NCBI GenBank assembly: GCA_044432725.1
Contig: JAWXUL010000031.1
Coordinates: 1-28,283 of the forward strand
Reading direction: 5' to 3'
Length of the DNA: 28,283 bases
Source of the DNA: JAWXUK01 sp044432725
GTDB taxonomy: Bacteria; Bacillota; Clostridia; Oscillospirales; Oscillospiraceae
Positions 22,307 through 28,283 of the stretch are shown here, piece by piece (position 1 is the stretch's first letter; each line of letters starts with the position of its first letter). The notes beneath the pieces were generated by a model. That model did not search any database, was not told the origin of the DNA, and saw only the letters and a program-made list of their open reading frames with translations. Both the position numbers and the translations under genes were made by a program.

Positions 22307-22825
22307 TTAGTTAATGTTTATAAATACATATGAATTAATACGTCGTACTGTTAAATCTTTGACTTCTTCTGGGGTAGTTAATTCTACTTTAGAAATGACA
22401 GTTATATGTTTGCCTAAAGAAGTAGTAATTGCATAAAAATAGTAGCCAAACAATAATAAAATGGGATTAAAATGGTTAACTTGTGATAAATAGACAAATA
22501 AAGTAACTATTGCAAAAATTAACCAAAATACGTCATCTTGACTCAAACTTAATCCAACAAAAAAATAGCCTAAATAACTGGGAAGAAAATTGCCAGATAC
22601 CTCTTCAATTGTAGCCACTTGTGGCATATTTTCTATTTGTAGTTTATTGGTCATTAAAATAGCACAACAAGTTAAAATAATTGGCAAAGTCCCAACAAGG
22701 AAAATTGACATATATTTACTGCAATTCATCATGAAGTGGAATTTATAATTATTATTTATAAAATATACAATTGCCATAGTAGATGTTGAGCTAATTGCAA
22801 GTAAAACCCGAAATATTGTATCCAT
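22307..22825 (-). CDS. kwaA: KwaA-like membrane protein
   Basis: A 172-aa protein with four hydrophobic segments: about residues 4-24, 39-58 (MSIFLVGTLPIILTCCAILM), 85-115 (PSYLGYFFVGLSL, VFWLIFAIVTLFVYL) and 120-135 (PILLLFGYYFYAI). The order 'NFLPSYLGYFFVGL ... NPILLLFGYYFYAITTSLGKHITVISK' follows the KwaA pattern (a polytopic membrane half, NPxLxLFGYxxY, then a short cytosolic tail with VIS). KwaA is the membrane sensor of Kiwa defence. GAGGTG lies 8 nt before the ATG. It is the first of two genes and begins 75 bp after the element 2 regulator, so it may share that transcript. Confidence 0.6.
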   Translation of the reverse strand: MDTIFRVLLAISSTSTMAIVYFINNNYKFHFMMNCSKYMSIFLVGTLPIILTCCAILMTNKLQIENMPQVATIEEVSGNFLPSYLGYFFVGLSLSQDDVFWLIFAIVTLFVYLSQVNHFNPILLLFGYYFYAITTSLGKHITVISKVELTTPEEVKDLTVRRINSYVFININ

Positions 22826-22900
22826 TATTAAAACACCTCGTTTTTTTCGAAAATAGGCTAAAAAGTATTGAAATATAATTTCTCAACGTTCGGTTCTAGT

Positions 22901-23536
22901 TTATTCTTCACTATCATCTTTCTCTTCCTCCGAGTCAACAATACTAAAATTCATTTCAAAATTTTGCGTAATATCAAAAGGCATACAATCCTTTAATCCC
23001 TTACTACATGGCACTTCATCGTAAGGTTCTTCCGCTGTTCCAACACGTCCAAAGTCGGTCAAAACTCGCATGTAGCTATTATATGTCACAGAAAGTTTAC
23101 GCATTTCCTCTGCTTTTTTTACATCATCAGTTTCTAATTCAATTTGATTTAAATGTTCGTTTATCTCTTGTTTCATAAAAGCCCAACCACTCATTAAATC
23201 CTGCATATAGGGGTCAGTGAATTTCATGGCAACCTCAGTAGAAATAAATTTCCCGAACTCATCTTTTTCACCAACAAATGTGACCTCCGCTTTTTCTGAA
23301 ACGGCAATCAGCAAAGTCATAATGTCCCCTGCTGTGCAAATATTTAAGTCATAAAAGGTGCTTACATTCTTCCCAAGCCCGTCCGCTATTTTGATTAGCT
23401 GTTCGGGTTTGGGATTTCTTATGCCTAACTCATATTTTCGTATTGTTCCTACGTTGATATTCGTGATGGTCGCAAGTTGAACTTGTGTCATGCCACGCAA
23501 TTCACGGAACAAACGTATTTTCTCACCGATTGTCAA
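22901..23536 (-). CDS. XRE-family HTH regulator of element 2
   Basis: A 211-aa protein. Residues 1-55 are a Cro/C1-type helix-turn-helix (EKIRLFRELRGMTQVQLATITNINVGTIRKYELGIRNPKPEQLIKIADGLG); the rest is related to the element 1 regulator at 288-878, with an acidic C-terminus. The start codon is TTG (23534-23536), with GGAGGGG 6 nt upstream and no better alternative. It is divergent from the excisionase and separated from it by three operator-like sites. Likely role: represses its own promoter and the xis-int operon. The kwaA/kwaB genes lie downstream on the same strand. Confidence 0.82.
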   Translation of the reverse strand: MTIGEKIRLFRELRGMTQVQLATITNINVGTIRKYELGIRNPKPEQLIKIADGLGKNVSTFYDLNICTAGDIMTLLIAVSEKAEVTFVGEKDEFGKFISTEVAMKFTDPYMQDLMSGWAFMKQEINEHLNQIELETDDVKKAEEMRKLSVTYNSYMRVLTDFGRVGTAEEPYDEVPCSKGLKDCMPFDITQNFEMNFSIVDSEEEKDDSEE

Positions 23537-23565
23537 AGAATCCCCTCCAATTTTAGTATATGACT

Positions 23566-23593
23566 ATTATAACACATAAAATAAAAAAGTAAA
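23566..23593 (-). promoter_or_regulatory. promoter of the element 2 regulator
   Basis: On the minus strand TTTACT (23588-23593), a 16-bp spacer and TATAAT (23566-23571). The -35 box is 4 bp from the first operator arm at 23598-23611, so the repressor could control it. It may also serve kwaA and kwaB. Confidence 0.6.
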
Positions 23594-23597
23594 GAGA

Positions 23598-23666
23598 AAT
23601 TCACAAAAGTGCTTGACATTCACAATTGTGCATGATATATTATAGGTGTAATCACTTTTGTGAATT
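23598..23666 (+). promoter_or_regulatory. xis-int promoter of element 2 with three operators
   Basis: TTGACA (23613-23618), a 17-bp spacer and TATATT (23636-23641) form the promoter. AATTCACAAAAGTG (23598-23611) and its perfect inverse CACTTTTGTGAATT (23653-23666) flank it, and a 10-bp palindrome CACAATTGTG (23621-23630) fills the spacer. All three share a TTCACAA-type half-site. Binding of the divergent HTH repressor to all three would silence xis-int and also cover the regulator promoter, like a phage genetic switch. Confidence 0.72.
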
Positions 23667-23701
23667 ATCTCTATTCTATATTTTGTTAAGGAGGACATCA
23701 A

Positions 23702-23902
23702 ATGTCAAATGTAAAATTCATCACATCAGCCGAGGTTGCTGAAGAACTGGGAGTTTCCAAATCTCAAGCCTATAAAGTGGTTCGGAAACTGAACGAAGAA
23801 CTGGAAAGTCGTGGATTTTTGGTTGTAGCTGGGAAAGTCAGCCGTCAATTCTTCGAGGAACGATTCTACGGACTAAAGGAGGGAGTGAATGTCTGCGTAT
23901 AA
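23702..23902 (+). CDS. excisionase-like small HTH protein, element 2
   Basis: A 66-aa protein: FITSAEVAEELGVSKSQAYKVVRKLNEELESRGFLVVAGKVSRQFFEERFYGLKEG. It is a helix-turn-helix plus basic wing, closely related to 1032-1268 but without that protein's 12-residue N-terminal extension. AAGGAGG at 23688-23694 precedes ATG 23702. The end overlaps the integrase start by 14 bp, as in element 1. Inferred role: recombination directionality factor for the integrase. Confidence 0.78.
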   Translation: MSNVKFITSAEVAEELGVSKSQAYKVVRKLNEELESRGFLVVAGKVSRQFFEERFYGLKEGVNVCV

Positions 23903-24965
23903 AGATGAAAAGACAGGCAAGTGGTACGTTTTCTTCTACTATCGTGACCACACTGGCAAAAACAAGGGTAAAACCAAGCGAGGATTCCCCACCAAACGAG
24001 AAGCACTGGAATGGGAGCGAGAGTTCAAGCAAACCCAGTCCGAAAATCTTGAAATGAGCTTTTCTTCCTTTGTGGAGGTCTATAGTGAGTATATTCGCCC
24101 TAGAATCAAGCACAACACTTGGCTTTCAAAGAAAAATGTGATTGATTCCAAGCTGATTCCTTACTTTGGGGATAAGGCGATGAACTCTATCACAGCGAAT
24201 GAAATAACCAAGTGGCAGTCCTCTCTTATGAATCATCAAGATGAAAATGGTAAGCCCTTTTCCCCTGTTTACTTACGAACGATTCACTCGCAATTGGCTT
24301 CTATTTTCAATTATGCTGAGAGATTTCATGATTTGAAAGGAAATCCCACCAAGAAAGCTGGGGGTATGGGGAAGAAAAAAGGGCGAGAAATGGAGTTTTG
24401 GACGAAAGAAGAGTATTTGCTCTTTGCTGATGAAATGAGGGACAAGCCCCTTAGTTTCTATGTTTTTGAGGTGCTGTACTGGTGTGGGCTTCGTGTGGGA
24501 GAACTGTTGGCTCTCACACCCAAAGATGTGGATTTTGAGAAGAAAACGATTACCATCAATAAGTCCTACCAACGTCTGGAGGGAAAAGACTATATTACCA
24601 CTCCGAAAACAGAGAAATCAAACCGAATTATTTCGATTTCTGACTTTTTAGCTGAGGAACTGCAAGAATATATCCAAAGGCTTTATGAAATTGAAGAAGA
24701 TGACCGCCTGTTTCAAGTGACCAGTCATTATCTTACTCATGAGATGGAGCGAGGTTGTAAAGCTTCTGGGGTGAAGAAAATTCGTTTGCATGATTTAAGG
24801 CATTCTGCGATTTCTTTGCTGATTGAATTGGGATTCACTCCCCTTGCCATTGCAAGCAGAATGGGGCATGAAAGTATCGACATCACACTGAATTACGCAC
24901 ATCTGTACCCCTCAAAGCAGATAGAAATGGCTGAAAAGTTGAATATAGAGCGAGGTGATGAGTAA
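23889..24965 (+). CDS. int: tyrosine recombinase (integrase) of element 2, intact
   Basis: A 358-aa site-specific recombinase. The arm-binding domain (WYVFFYYRDHTGKNKGKTKRGFPTKREALEWEREF) and core-binding domain (NTWLSKKNVIDSKLIPYFGDKAMNSITANEITKW) come first. The catalytic domain has all expected residues: Arg in GLRVGELLAL, Lys in TPKTEKSNR, His and Arg in LHDLRHSAIS, and His then Tyr in GHESIDITLNYAHLYPS. It belongs to the Tn916/phage integrase type and aligns over its length with the broken copy at 1255-2319. AAGGAGG lies just upstream within xis. It probably integrates and excises element 2, and might act on element 1. Confidence 0.95.
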   Translation: MSAYKDEKTGKWYVFFYYRDHTGKNKGKTKRGFPTKREALEWEREFKQTQSENLEMSFSSFVEVYSEYIRPRIKHNTWLSKKNVIDSKLIPYFGDKAMNSITANEITKWQSSLMNHQDENGKPFSPVYLRTIHSQLASIFNYAERFHDLKGNPTKKAGGMGKKKGREMEFWTKEEYLLFADEMRDKPLSFYVFEVLYWCGLRVGELLALTPKDVDFEKKTITINKSYQRLEGKDYITTPKTEKSNRIISISDFLAEELQEYIQRLYEIEEDDRLFQVTSHYLTHEMERGCKASGVKKIRLHDLRHSAISLLIELGFTPLAIASRMGHESIDITLNYAHLYPSKQIEMAEKLNIERGDE

Positions 24966-24966
24966 A

Positions 24967-25302
24967 ATGTCCGTAAAACGCAAAGATGAACAAAACCGTT
25001 GGAGAAACAAATTGGTGTCCTTTCGTATGTCCCCAGAAGAATCTGAAATGTTGGATAAGATGGTGGCGATTTCTGGGTATTCCAAGCAAGATTACATCAT
25101 TGCTAAACTTTTAGACCATGCTGTGGTTGTTCAGGGAAATCCAAGAGTGTACAAGGCTCTGCGTAATGCTCTGTGGGATGTTCATACGGAACTAACCAAC
25201 TTGAACGGCACTCCCCCATCGGCAGACTTGCTTGCAACCATTAACCACATTGCTACTGTGATGGAGGGTTTGAAGGGAGGTGAAGAAAATGCGAAAAAAT
25301 AA
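24967..25302 (+). CDS. MobC-like ribbon-helix-helix mobilisation protein, element 2
   Basis: About 111 aa, MSVKRKDEQNRWRNKLVSFRMSPEESEMLDKMVAISGYSKQDYIIAKLL; nearly identical in its first half to 2325-2654. ATG 24967 follows the integrase stop by one base and has GAGGTG 9 nt upstream; GTG 24955 and ATG 24958 are less likely. The C-terminus (NPRVYKALRNALWDVHTELTNL) is helical. Inferred relaxosome accessory. It overlaps the following small frame. Confidence 0.7.
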   Translation: MSVKRKDEQNRWRNKLVSFRMSPEESEMLDKMVAISGYSKQDYIIAKLLDHAVVVQGNPRVYKALRNALWDVHTELTNLNGTPPSADLLATINHIATVMEGLKGGEENAKK

Positions 25303-25357
25303 GCCCTTGTCCTGCAAGACAAAGGCTTTGGGCATACATCTGGCGAACCAGTGGTAG
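25289..25357 (+). CDS. 22-residue frame after mobC-like, possibly a truncated N-terminus
   Basis: ATG 25289 has a strong GGGAGGTG 8 nt upstream and encodes MRKNKPLSCKTKALGIHLANQW, then TAG. In element 1 the helicase starts at this place, so this could be the remaining N-terminus of a replication gene cut by the insertion that follows. Its codons form a stem (AAGCC.TTGTC with GACAA.GGCTT, 25311-25337). It may be expressed as a small peptide or be meaningless; I do not recognise it. Confidence 0.35.
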   Translation: MRKNKPLSCKTKALGIHLANQW

Positions 25358-25491
25358 ACCTAATCAACAATTATAACTTACCAGAGTTCGATTGATTTTA
25401 TGGTATTTCATCTATAACAAACTTATATAAAGTAAAATTTTGCAAGTATTCAATGGCTCTCTGTCTTAAATGAATAAAATTGCTCAATTTT

Positions 25492-26001
25492 CTATAGGAA
25501 ATTTATTGGTTCGCTAGATTCCGAAACATCAGTATTTCCTCCTAAAAGAGTTGCTCCGACAGCTAACCCAACAAGGGCAATACCTCCAAAAGCGGCTAAA
25601 ACTCCCCAATGAAACTTCTTATTCTCTCTGTCTTTAGCTCCCGCCATTTCTGCCAAATAGACCATTTGGTCGATATAATATTTTTTTTCTTCAAAAGATA
25701 TTTCATCCTGTTCCAAAGCCTTACTTAGGGTAAAAATAATATCATTGTATATTTTTAAACAGTGACTACTGCTGTCCTTGTTTGCCTCGACCATATGCTC
25801 GGCAGTTAATTTATATTCTTTCAGGCTTTCTAACGCCAAATTTGCGAAGTTTGGAAATTGTTCAATCGCTTTTTTTGCAACTTCCGGATCCATTCTATGG
25901 ATATTTGAAGCAAATTGCATTAATTTATCTTTGGACATTGACCTAAAATCTTTTATACCTAGGATATTTAGAACTTGTCCTTCTGTTAATAAGTTTGACA
26001 C
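25492..26001 (-). CDS. hypothetical protein with one C-terminal membrane segment
   Basis: About 169 aa from a GTG at 25999-26001, chosen because AAAGGTG lies about 6 nt upstream and the upstream ATG at 26034 falls inside the promoter's -10 box. The first 120 residues are soluble and helical (LNILGIKDFRSMSKDKLMQFASNIHRM, FEEKKYYIDQMVYLAEMAGAKDREN). Residues about 133-158 form a single Ala/Gly-rich membrane helix (FHWGVLAAFGGIALVGLAVGATLLGG) before a short polar tail. No family is recognised. It has its own promoter and opposite orientation, and it sits where the replication gene of element 2 is missing. A membrane-anchored effector or superinfection-type cargo gene is possible but unproved. 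Confidence 0.6.
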   Translation of the reverse strand: MSNLLTEGQVLNILGIKDFRSMSKDKLMQFASNIHRMDPEVAKKAIEQFPNFANLALESLKEYKLTAEHMVEANKDSSSHCLKIYNDIIFTLSKALEQDEISFEEKKYYIDQMVYLAEMAGAKDRENKKFHWGVLAAFGGIALVGLAVGATLLGGNTDVSESSEPINFL

Positions 26002-26025
26002 ACTACCACACCTTTCTATAGTTGC

Positions 26026-26054
26026 ATTATACACTAATTGACAAGAATAGTCAA
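26026..26054 (-). promoter_or_regulatory. promoter of the membrane-protein gene
   Basis: On the minus strand TTGACT (26049-26054), a 17-bp spacer and TATAAT (26026-26031), 25 bp before the GTG start. The rest of 26055-26182 holds only a TACCTC-aaa-GAGGTA palindrome (26153-26167). Confidence 0.7.
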
Positions 26055-26182
26055 GGTTTTTTTAACAAATTTTGTTGATCTAATACTATGAATTTTTGAA
26101 CATTCTAACAAGTAAAACAACTAGATAATTACACCATAATAACATAAAGTACTACCTCAAAGAGGTACATCTTTTAATATTT

Positions 26183-26935
26183 TCAAACCCAGCCCTCACC
26201 TTTGTTCTCGCCATTCAGCCAGATTTACTCCAAGAAATCATGACAAATGAACCCATGTCAGGGCGAGGACTCTTGGCTCGTTTCCTTTATTCCATGCCTA
26301 TCAGTACCGTGGGGAGCCGTAGTTACAAAGGCATTCCCATTCCAAAGGAAGTGGAAGAAAGATTTAGGGATTTATTGTTCTCCATGCTCCGAATGGAGCT
26401 ACAAGACGATCCAATTCCCCTCTATATTTCAACAGAAGGTAAGGCAAGACTAGAGAAATACTTCTATTTCATTGAAGGTCTCCTTGGAAAAGAGAGCATA
26501 ATGAGAAATTGGCTTGCAAAACACGTTGGTTGTGTGAGAAGAATTGCTGGCAACTTGCATTTAGCAAGCGAAGAAAGAACTTCTAACCACATTTCATTGA
26601 AAACCATAGAAAAAGCAATAGAAATAGGGAAATATTTCACGCACCAAGCAAACTATACCTTCACTTCTTTGGAATCAGACAGGGAAACCAATCATTTGAA
26701 AGAGATACTTGCTTTGATAGAACGGCTTGCCACCAATCCAGAGATGTTGATGGTGAAACGTCGTGACTTAGTGCGAAATATCGGCAAGCACATTGCACAG
26801 AAGACGGAAGAATTATTACCTTATTTAGATTTGTTGGAGGAATATGGCTACATTAAACAGGTACACATGCAACTTGCTCCTACTCACAAGAAGCCCAGTG
26901 ATTTGATTTTTTTGAATCCTTGGTATGTGGCTTAG
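26183..26935 (+). pseudogene. DUF3987 (YfjI-type) helicase/primase, 5' end missing
   Basis: An open frame of about 250 codons begins abruptly (SNPALTFVLAIQPDLLQEIMTNEPMSGRGLLARFLYSMPIS) and ends LIFLNPWYVA. These are the C-terminal blocks of DUF3987 proteins, replication proteins of plasmids and integrative elements. The upstream half with the Walker motifs is absent. No ribosome site precedes ATG 26240, so a short product from there is unlikely. The missing part was probably replaced by the divergent membrane-protein gene at 25492-26001 and its flanks. Confidence 0.65.
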
Positions 26936-26936
26936 A

Positions 26937-27072
26937 TGACATCATGTTGATGTCATGGTATCAATATGATGTCACCCATGGTGGCAAAGTGATACCAACG
27001 GATGGATTTTTTCCATCCCAAACAATCCCCACGTCCCTCGTCCATCGTCTTACGTCCCTCGTCTCTCGTCCC
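26937..27072. repeat. repeat cluster downstream of the replication gene, candidate origin
   Basis: TGACATCA-tgt-TGATGTCA (26937-26955) is followed by another TGATGTCA (26967-26974). TGGTATCA (26956-26963) is mirrored by TGATACCA (26990-26997). Then comes the hairpin GGATGGA-ttttt-TCCATCC (27000-27018), and a 21-bp unit beginning ACGTCCCTCGTC occurs twice in tandem (27031-27051, 27052-27072). The position after the replication gene matches the iteron array of element 1, though the sequences differ. Confidence 0.55.
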
Positions 27073-27163
27073 CAAAGACAGCCTTAGAAACTGTGAACAG
27101 AGGTGAAAAAAGTTTGTAAGGTGGCTTTGGAGGTTCCTCCGTCCTACTTACCACCTCAGTGGT

Positions 27164-27276
27164 CGCAATGCTTCTTTTGATACTTCAGTGTCAAAAGAGC
27201 TATTGCGTTATTTCTGACACCCCAAAACTTGGTTTGGCTGGTGGAAGTTATGCCTGTGGTACTTTTGGAAAAAGTA
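27164..27276. other. long palindrome and second hairpin, candidate transfer origin of element 2
   Basis: A 44-bp imperfect palindrome (27164-27207) has outer CGCAAT/ATTGCG and inner CTTTTGA.AC-TTCA-GT.TCAAAAG. TACTTTT-gga-AAAAGTA follows (27260-27276). The inner part resembles the hairpin at 4924-4958 in element 1. GGAGG-tt-CCTCC lies just upstream (about 27129-27140). No gene is seen from 26936 to 27403. Confidence 0.45.
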
Positions 27277-27403
27277 ACAAAAGAGGCTAGTCCATATTCA
27301 CGCAACTGTAGACTTGTAAACCAACATCCGCACTATCAGTAAAAATAGGAAGTTTGTAGCAACACAGAACCCCTCCCCTACTAGAAAAGTCGGAGGTGGC
27401 TAG

Positions 27404-27421
27404 ATGAAAGCAAGTATTTAG
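27404..27421 (+). other. five-codon leader frame coupled to the antirepressor gene
   Basis: GGAGG at 27392-27396 is well spaced for ATG 27404, which encodes only MKASI before TAG (27419-27421). The next ATG (27423) begins the Bro-N gene, which has no ribosome site of its own. Reinitiation after this mini-frame is therefore the likely way the antirepressor is translated. Confidence 0.45.
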
Positions 27422-27422
27422 A

Positions 27423-27881
27423 ATGAAAAAAGAATTGATGAGTTTTACCCACAGAGAGGTGCTTGGGAAGATTTTCACTATCTATGGTGATTTTGAAAAT
27501 CCCATGTTTCTTGCAAAAGACATTGCAGAGTGGATTGACTATTCTTATAAGGACAGTCGCAAGATTCATCGAGATGTGAGCAAAATGCTCCAATCGGTGG
27601 ACGAGGATGAAAAGGTAAAATGTACTCTCAATCTTGGTGGGGAAGATTGTTTACACGGTGCTGTGAGGGCAAATACTGAAATGTGGTTTTTGACTGAAGA
27701 TGGTTTGTACGAAGTCCTCATGCAAAGTCGCAAGCCTATTGCCAAGGCATTCAAAAAAGAGGTTAAGCAAATTCTAAAAACCATTCGTAAGCAAGGAGCA
27801 TACTTCACCACACCAAAAATTGAAGATTTAATCGACAACCCTGACGCTTTGATTGACTTTCTTATCAGTATGAAAGAGTAA
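27423..27881 (+). CDS. Bro-N domain antirepressor-like protein
   Basis: A 152-aa protein. The Bro-N fold covers about residues 12-110: IFTIYGDFENPMFLAKDIAEWIDYS, then TEMWFLTEDGLYEVLMQSRKPIAKAFKKEVKQILKTIRKQGAY. This is the DNA-binding half of phage antirepressors; the usual C-terminal KilA/ANT domain is absent and replaced by a short tail (IEDLIDNPDALIDFLISMKE). Such proteins often counteract an element's repressor. In this window the candidate partner is the HTH regulator at 22901-23536, but that link is inferred. It lies between the candidate origin and the relaxase. Confidence 0.82.
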   Translation: MKKELMSFTHREVLGKIFTIYGDFENPMFLAKDIAEWIDYSYKDSRKIHRDVSKMLQSVDEDEKVKCTLNLGGEDCLHGAVRANTEMWFLTEDGLYEVLMQSRKPIAKAFKKEVKQILKTIRKQGAYFTTPKIEDLIDNPDALIDFLISMKE

Positions 27882-27904
27882 CAAAGAAAACGATGGCTTG
27901 GTTG

Positions 27905-27952
27905 ACGTTGTGCCACACTCAACAACGATGTGTTATTGGGTTTGGGCAACGT
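27905..27952 (+). other. candidate nick region for the MobV relaxase
   Basis: ACGTTG (27905-27910) pairs with CAACGT (27947-27952), enclosing CACA...TGTG and TGTGTTAT (27929-27936). The last resembles the GTGTG/TTAT nick region of pMV158-type MobV origins as I remember it. It lies about 60 bp upstream of the relaxase start, the usual place. Only an 8-bp match supports it. Confidence 0.3.
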
Positions 27953-28009
27953 GATGGCAGGCTTATCAATACTACCCTATAACCCCAAATAGTACGAAAG
28001 GATGATTCA

Positions 28010-28283
28010 ATGATAAAACGCACCATCTCCATCGCAAAAGGCAAAGGCTCGGTGGGGCATAACTCCAGAGCATTTTCGGCCGACAACGTAGACCCAGAGC
28101 GAAGTCAAAATAACATCTGCTTCATCAATGAGGACATCAAAGAGGTGTACCATCAGCTTTTTGATGAAGCCTTGGAGCGATACAACGGCAAGCAAAAACG
28201 CAAGGATAGAAAGATTGTAAATTACTATGAAAAGATTCGTACCAGTAAGCAAGAGAAGTTGTTTCATGAAATAATTGTTCAGG
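28010..28283 (+). CDS. MobV/Pre-type relaxase, N-terminal part, runs off the window
   Basis: The open frame starts at ATG 28010 (AAGG upstream at 27998-28001) and is still open at the edge after 91 codons. It reads MIKRTISIAKGKGSVGHNSRAF, then SADNVDPERSQNNICFINEDIKEVYHQLFDEALERYNGKQ and RKIVNYYEKIRTSKQEKLFHEIIVQ. The HNxR motif and the ER..NI segment are those of the Pre/Mob (MobV) family of plasmid recombination/mobilisation enzymes, which nick DNA at oriT. With it, element 2 is a mobilizable rather than self-transmissible element unless more transfer genes lie to the right. Confidence 0.85.
   Translation, partial: MIKRTISIAKGKGSVGHNSRAFSADNVDPERSQNNICFINEDIKEVYHQLFDEALERYNGKQKRKDRKIVNYYEKIRTSKQEKLFHEIIVQ

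Noticed and set aside
1..28283. tRNA or rRNA genes, including a tRNA integration target
   Set aside because: No cloverleaf, TTCGAATC-type T-loop or rRNA segment was found by eye at the element ends or elsewhere.

Overview
The window comes from a low-GC Gram-positive bacterium, most likely a gut- or rumen-type member of the Clostridia. This rests on A+T-rich DNA, strong AGGAGG ribosome sites, TTG/GTG starts, Gram-positive promoters and mobile elements of a Firmicutes type. No genus can be named from the sequence alone.

Layout. (1) 184-5243: left part of an integrative mobilizable element ('element 1'): minus-strand HTH regulator, divergent excisionase, tyrosine integrase (broken by one in-frame stop), MobC-like protein, RecA-like replicative helicase, an iteron-rich candidate origin, a coiled-coil/HTH protein and a cut-off mobC. 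(2) 5293-6456: a decayed IS5-family insertion sequence. (3) 6564-11630: complete urease operon ureABCEFGD on the minus strand. (4) 12091-17630: divergent operon on the plus strand with a cytidylate-kinase-like protein and the urea ABC transporter urtABCDE. (5) 17636-19510: insertion-sequence debris, including a decayed IS1595-family element, and a noncoding stretch with nested inverted repeats. (6) 19518-20102: toxin-antitoxin pair (YgiT-type zinc-finger antitoxin intact, DUF4258 toxin frameshifted). (7) 20173-21425: three related TGAT..TTTTG..TTA sites, each preceded by a hairpin; a frameshifted DAPG-hydrolase-like gene lies between two of them. (8) 21434-28283: 'element 2', a relative of element 1: a Kiwa-like defence pair (kwaA/kwaB), HTH regulator, excisionase, intact integrase, MobC-like protein, an inserted single-pass membrane protein, a 5'-truncated DUF3987 helicase/primase, a structured noncoding region, a Bro-N antirepressor and the start of a MobV/Pre-type relaxase that runs off the window.

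How it fits together. Urea is imported by UrtABCDE and split by UreABC, which is matured with nickel by UreDEFG; the two operons diverge from a shared 460-bp control region. The two mobile elements have the same gene order (regulator < > xis-int-mobC-replication) and similar divergent promoters with operators. A 19-bp site at 184-202 recurs at 20239-20257 with one mismatch. This suggests tandem integration, with element 1 spanning 184-20239 and carrying the whole urease/urea-uptake block as cargo; that is inference. Element 1 looks immobile now (stop in integrase, truncated mobC), whereas the integration module of element 2 looks intact.

Several pseudogenes (IS5, IS1595, the toxin, the DAPG-hydrolase-like gene) are broken by single-base shifts, while the urease and transporter genes are all open. 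This argues for real decay rather than general sequencing error.
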